From Croceibacterium selenioxidans (GTDB lineage: Bacteria; Pseudomonadota; Alphaproteobacteria; Sphingomonadales; Sphingomonadaceae): 64,000 nucleotides of DNA. A program made the translations under genes and the position numbers. Each line of letters opens with the position of its first letter. The stretch's first letter is position 1. Under the pieces are notes generated by a model that worked only from the letters and a program-made list of their open reading frames with translations, did not search any database and had not been told where the DNA came from. Location of the stretch: contig NZ_JAHFVK010000001.1 in NCBI RefSeq assembly GCF_018599195.1, forward strand, positions 372,001 to 436,000, written 5' to 3'. Shown piece after piece: positions 61,554 through 64,000 of this stretch.

Positions 61554-62498
61554 ATGCTAGGGCGCGTCGCCAACGGCATCTTCTGGATGTACCGTTATCT
61601 GGAGCGGGCGGAGAACACCGCCCGCCTGCTTGCGGCGGGCCATCGGATGGCGCTCACCCGGGGCCCCGATGCCGAGACCGAAGAATGGCGTTCGGTTCTC
61701 CACACGCTGGGGCTGCTGCAGAGCTACGAGGCAAGCTTCAGTGACTTCTCGGGCGCGCACGTCAGCGACTTCGTGCTGCGTTCGAAGGCCAATCCCGAAA
61801 ACGTTCTCTCGATGTTCGAGAGGGCGAGGGTCAATGCCCGGACTTGCCGGTCGGCGATTACGCTGGAGGTGTGGGAAGCGGTCAATGAAGGCTGGATGAC
61901 GCTGCGCGATATGCTCGCTCGTCCGGTGCGCGAATCCGGGTTGGGGCACGCCTTGGCGGCGGTCCGTCGCGAGTCCACCCTGGCAAGAGGCGCGACGCAT
62001 GGCTCGATGATGCGTAACGAGACTTACTACTTCGCCCGCGCCGGCACCTTCCTCGAGCGGGCGGACAACACGGCGCGTATTCTCGACGTGAAGTATTACC
62101 TGTTGCTGCCGTCGCTCTCCTACGTCGGTACAGTCCTCGACACCGCGCAGTGGGACAATGTGCTGCGGTCCCTGTCCGGAGAGCGCGCTTATCGCTGGCT
62201 TAACGCGGGGCGGATGGATGCGCGCTCGATCGCCCAGTTCGTCGTGCTCGACGACCGTTTTCCGCGCAGCCTGGCGTTTTCCTATGCGACAATGCGCGAG
62301 AATCTCGGGGCGTTGGCGCGGCTGCACGGTCACGAGGGGCCGGCCGACGCGCTGATGCGGCAAGTCGATCAGCAGCTGACGGGCAAGACCATCGAAGAGA
62401 TCTTCGACCAGGGGCTGCACGAGTTCCTGCTGCAGTTCATCCTTCGCAACCGTTCGGTCGCTACGGCGATTGCCGAGCAATATCGTTTCACCGCCTGA
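61554..62498 (+). CDS. Alpha-E domain protein (DUF403)
   Basis: 314 residues, almost fully alpha-helical, beginning L-G-R-V-A-N-G-I-F-W-M-Y-R-Y-L-E-R-A-E-N-T-A, the signature of the family. A second R-A-D-N-T-A-R-I-L-D near 180 suggests an internal repeat. It is always found near the permuted ATP-grasp protein and is thought to form a complex with it. It starts 31 nt after that gene. Confidence 0.88.
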   Translation: MLGRVANGIFWMYRYLERAENTARLLAAGHRMALTRGPDAETEEWRSVLHTLGLLQSYEASFSDFSGAHVSDFVLRSKANPENVLSMFERARVNARTCRSAITLEVWEAVNEGWMTLRDMLARPVRESGLGHALAAVRRESTLARGATHGSMMRNETYYFARAGTFLERADNTARILDVKYYLLLPSLSYVGTVLDTAQWDNVLRSLSGERAYRWLNAGRMDARSIAQFVVLDDRFPRSLAFSYATMRENLGALARLHGHEGPADALMRQVDQQLTGKTIEEIFDQGLHEFLLQFILRNRSVATAIAEQYRFTA

Positions 62499-62515
62499 GG
62501 TCGGGACTGACAGCC

Positions 62516-63331
62516 ATGCGCCTCGCCATTCGCCATACGACACGGTACCGCTTCGCGGAGCCGGTTGCCTACGGGCTCCAGCGGCTGCGGCTCATCCCCA
62601 AGGGAACGCAGGGGCAGACCGTTCTCGACTGGACGATGGAATACGAAGGCGCGCGCGAAGAGCTGAGTTACGACGATCAGAATTTCAATCACGTGACGCT
62701 GGTGTCGGTGATCGAGGGGGCAACGGAAGTCGTCATCTCCTGTCGGGGTACCGTCGTTACCGAAGATCGGGCCGGTGTCCTTGGACAGCACGCGGGCCAT
62801 CTGCCCTTATGGGCCTTTCTCGGCCATACGAAGCTCACTCAACCCGGTCCGCGCATCAAGCAGCTCGTGGCCTCCGTGGGGCACAGCGACGATGGCGTTG
62901 TGGCGACGTTGCACAATCTTTCCGCCGCCATCCGCGAGCGTGTAATCTACGATACCGGTCACACGATGGTTGATACCACCGCCGAGGACGCAGTGGCCGC
63001 GGGCCATGGGGTGTGCCAGGATCACGCGCAGATATTCATCGCCGCAGCGCGATGCCTCGAAGTTCCCGCGCGTTATGTCAGCGGCTACCTGATGATGAAC
63101 GACCGCGTGGAGCAGGAAGCGACCCATGCGTGGGCGGAAGCCTGGCTCGATGGCCTCGGCTGGGTTGGCTTCGACGTTTCCAACGGTATCAGCCCCGATC
63201 CGCGCTATGTCCGCCTTGCCACCGGACGCGATTATGCCGATGCGGCTCCCATCTCTGGCATAAACTATGGCGCCGTGACCGCGGACCTGTTTGTCGCACT
63301 GGCAGTGGAACAGCAGACCGTACAACAGTAA
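62516..63331 (+). CDS. Transglutaminase-like cysteine peptidase family protein
   Basis: 271 residues. An N-terminal bundle domain (M-R-L-A-I-R-H-T-T-R-Y-R-F-A-E-P-V) and a transglutaminase core with catalytic Cys in G-H-G-V-C-Q-D-H near 165, His in T-H-A-W-A-E-A-W near 204, and Asp in F-D-V-S-N-G near 221. Such proteins cleave or form amide bonds and are the third member of the ATP-grasp/alpha-E set. It starts 17 nt after the alpha-E gene. Confidence 0.88.
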   Translation: MRLAIRHTTRYRFAEPVAYGLQRLRLIPKGTQGQTVLDWTMEYEGAREELSYDDQNFNHVTLVSVIEGATEVVISCRGTVVTEDRAGVLGQHAGHLPLWAFLGHTKLTQPGPRIKQLVASVGHSDDGVVATLHNLSAAIRERVIYDTGHTMVDTTAEDAVAAGHGVCQDHAQIFIAAARCLEVPARYVSGYLMMNDRVEQEATHAWAEAWLDGLGWVGFDVSNGISPDPRYVRLATGRDYADAAPISGINYGAVTADLFVALAVEQQTVQQ

Positions 63332-63397
63332 CAGAGGGCGGCGGCCGATCGGCCGCGCAACTCGGGCCACTCGACAGGGCAGCAACAGGGGCAGGAC

Positions 63398-64000
63398 ATG
63401 ACGTATTGCGTAGGGATGAAGCTCGACGACGGTCTCGTCCTGATGAGCGATACCCGTACCAATTCGGGCGTCGACAACATCTCGGTCTTTCGCAAGATGT
63501 TCCATTGGACGAAACCGGGCGAGCGGCTGATCGCGATGATGACGGCCGGCAATCTCGCGACGACCCAAGCGGTCATCAGCAAGCTCGAAGAGCGATCGAA
63601 AGCGCCGGACGACAGGCAGAACTCCTTGCTCGAACTGCCAACCATGTTCCAGGTCGCCGCCGAAATCGGAAAGCTCCTGCGAGAGACCGTGCGCGAGATT
63701 CAGGACGAAAACGGCATGCAGGGCATGGGGCGCTTCACGGCCTCCATCATCGTGGCCGGGCAGATCAAGGGCATGGAGCCACGGCTGTTCATGATCTATC
63801 CGGAAGGAAACTTCATCGAAGCCAGCTTCGACACGCCCTTCTTCCAGATCGGAGAGACCAAGTACGGTCGCCCGATCCTGGTCCGCGGTTACGACAAGGA
63901 CATGAGCTTCGAGGACGCGGTCAAGCTGCTGTTCCTCAGCTTTGACTCAACGCTCAAGGCGAACCTTTCGGTGGGACTTCCATTCGATCTGCTGGTCGTC
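63398..64000 (+). CDS. Anbu-type proteasome-like peptidase (3' end cut by window)
   Basis: 201 codons visible to the window edge. An N-terminal-nucleophile fold with Met followed at once by Thr (T-Y-C-V-G-M), so removal of Met exposes the nucleophile. The expected partners are placed as in proteasome beta subunits: aspartate in M-S-D-T-R-T-N (Asp18) and lysine in F-R-K-M-F (Lys33). F-T-A-S-I-I-V-A-G-Q near 110 is the middle strand. Anbu (ancestral beta subunit) forms open rings; its substrate is unknown. It is 66 nt after the transglutaminase-like gene. About 40-50 residues are missing. Confidence 0.87.
   Translation, partial: MTYCVGMKLDDGLVLMSDTRTNSGVDNISVFRKMFHWTKPGERLIAMMTAGNLATTQAVISKLEERSKAPDDRQNSLLELPTMFQVAAEIGKLLRETVREIQDENGMQGMGRFTASIIVAGQIKGMEPRLFMIYPEGNFIEASFDTPFFQIGETKYGRPILVRGYDKDMSFEDAVKLLFLSFDSTLKANLSVGLPFDLLVV

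Overview
The window is high-GC, densely packed DNA from an alphaproteobacterium, most likely a sphingomonad (Sphingomonadales: Novosphingobium/Sphingobium/Erythrobacter-like). The grounds are a ferC-ferB-ferA ferulate cluster with the Sphingobium-type ADP-forming FerA, the alphaproteobacterial order gpsA-tsaD / hemC-hemD-mitofilin-like gene, two families of short palindromic repeats that I associate with sphingomonads, and several small families (UrcA, DUF8021-like secreted proteins, stacked SnoaL-like proteins) that I associate with this order. It looks like ordinary chromosome. I see no rRNA, tRNA, CRISPR array, transposase, integrase or replication origin.

Region 1 (1-6830): the end of a two-subunit molybdenum hydroxylase (iorA-iorB type), a secreted DUF8021-like protein on the other strand, then a tannase/feruloyl-esterase-family hydrolase translationally coupled to xdhC and a MocA-like cytidylyltransferase, which mature the molybdenum cofactor.

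Region 2 (6814-19796, minus strand) is an apparent 11-gene operon with many 4-8 nt start/stop overlaps. Read in transcription order it encodes a two-subunit PEP-synthase-like phosphotransferase (the phenylphosphate synthase arrangement), a free biotin carrier protein, a pyruvate-carboxylase/OadA-type carboxyltransferase with altered substrate-pocket motifs, a HAD phosphatase, methylmalonyl-CoA epimerase and mutase, biotin synthase, an LprI-family protein, a biotin carboxylase with its own biotinyl domain, and a double NTF2-like protein. No acyl-CoA carboxylase beta subunit is present. This is the best candidate for an undescribed system: ATP-driven phosphorylation of a substrate followed by biotin-dependent carboxylation, feeding propionyl-CoA/methylmalonyl-CoA metabolism. 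Palindromic elements about 100 bp long are inserted in frame in the biotin carboxylase and in bioB, and sit between the two phosphotransferase genes.

Region 3 (19952-31411): a TraR/DksA-like zinc-finger protein, an AraC regulator, and a plus-strand catabolic set: orphan periplasmic binding protein, triple SnoaL-like secreted protein, SLC13 permease, decarboxylase-type amidohydrolase, small membrane protein, CoA-transferase, esterase, TonB-like protein, and an UrcA protein.

Region 4 (31469-41208): a single-domain response regulator that appears to start at ATT, two more DUF8021-like secreted proteins, acetyl-CoA synthetase, and the divergent ferC / ferB-ferA cluster with an operator lying inside the ferB promoter, then a serine beta-lactamase-like protein. 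FerA and FerB turn ferulate into vanillin plus acetyl-CoA.

Region 5 (41493-64000): mostly core genes. These are a stand-alone mreB, glutaryl-CoA dehydrogenase, a response regulator, small envelope proteins, an OmpA-like protein, a flippase, gpsA, tsaD, hemC, hemD with a mitofilin-like membrane protein, a UbiH-family hydroxylase, a DsbD-like reductase, uvrB, lipoproteins and a lipase-like hydrolase. The window ends in the conserved but poorly understood cluster of circularly permuted ATP-grasp, alpha-E protein, transglutaminase-like protein and Anbu-type proteasome homologue, the last cut by the window edge.
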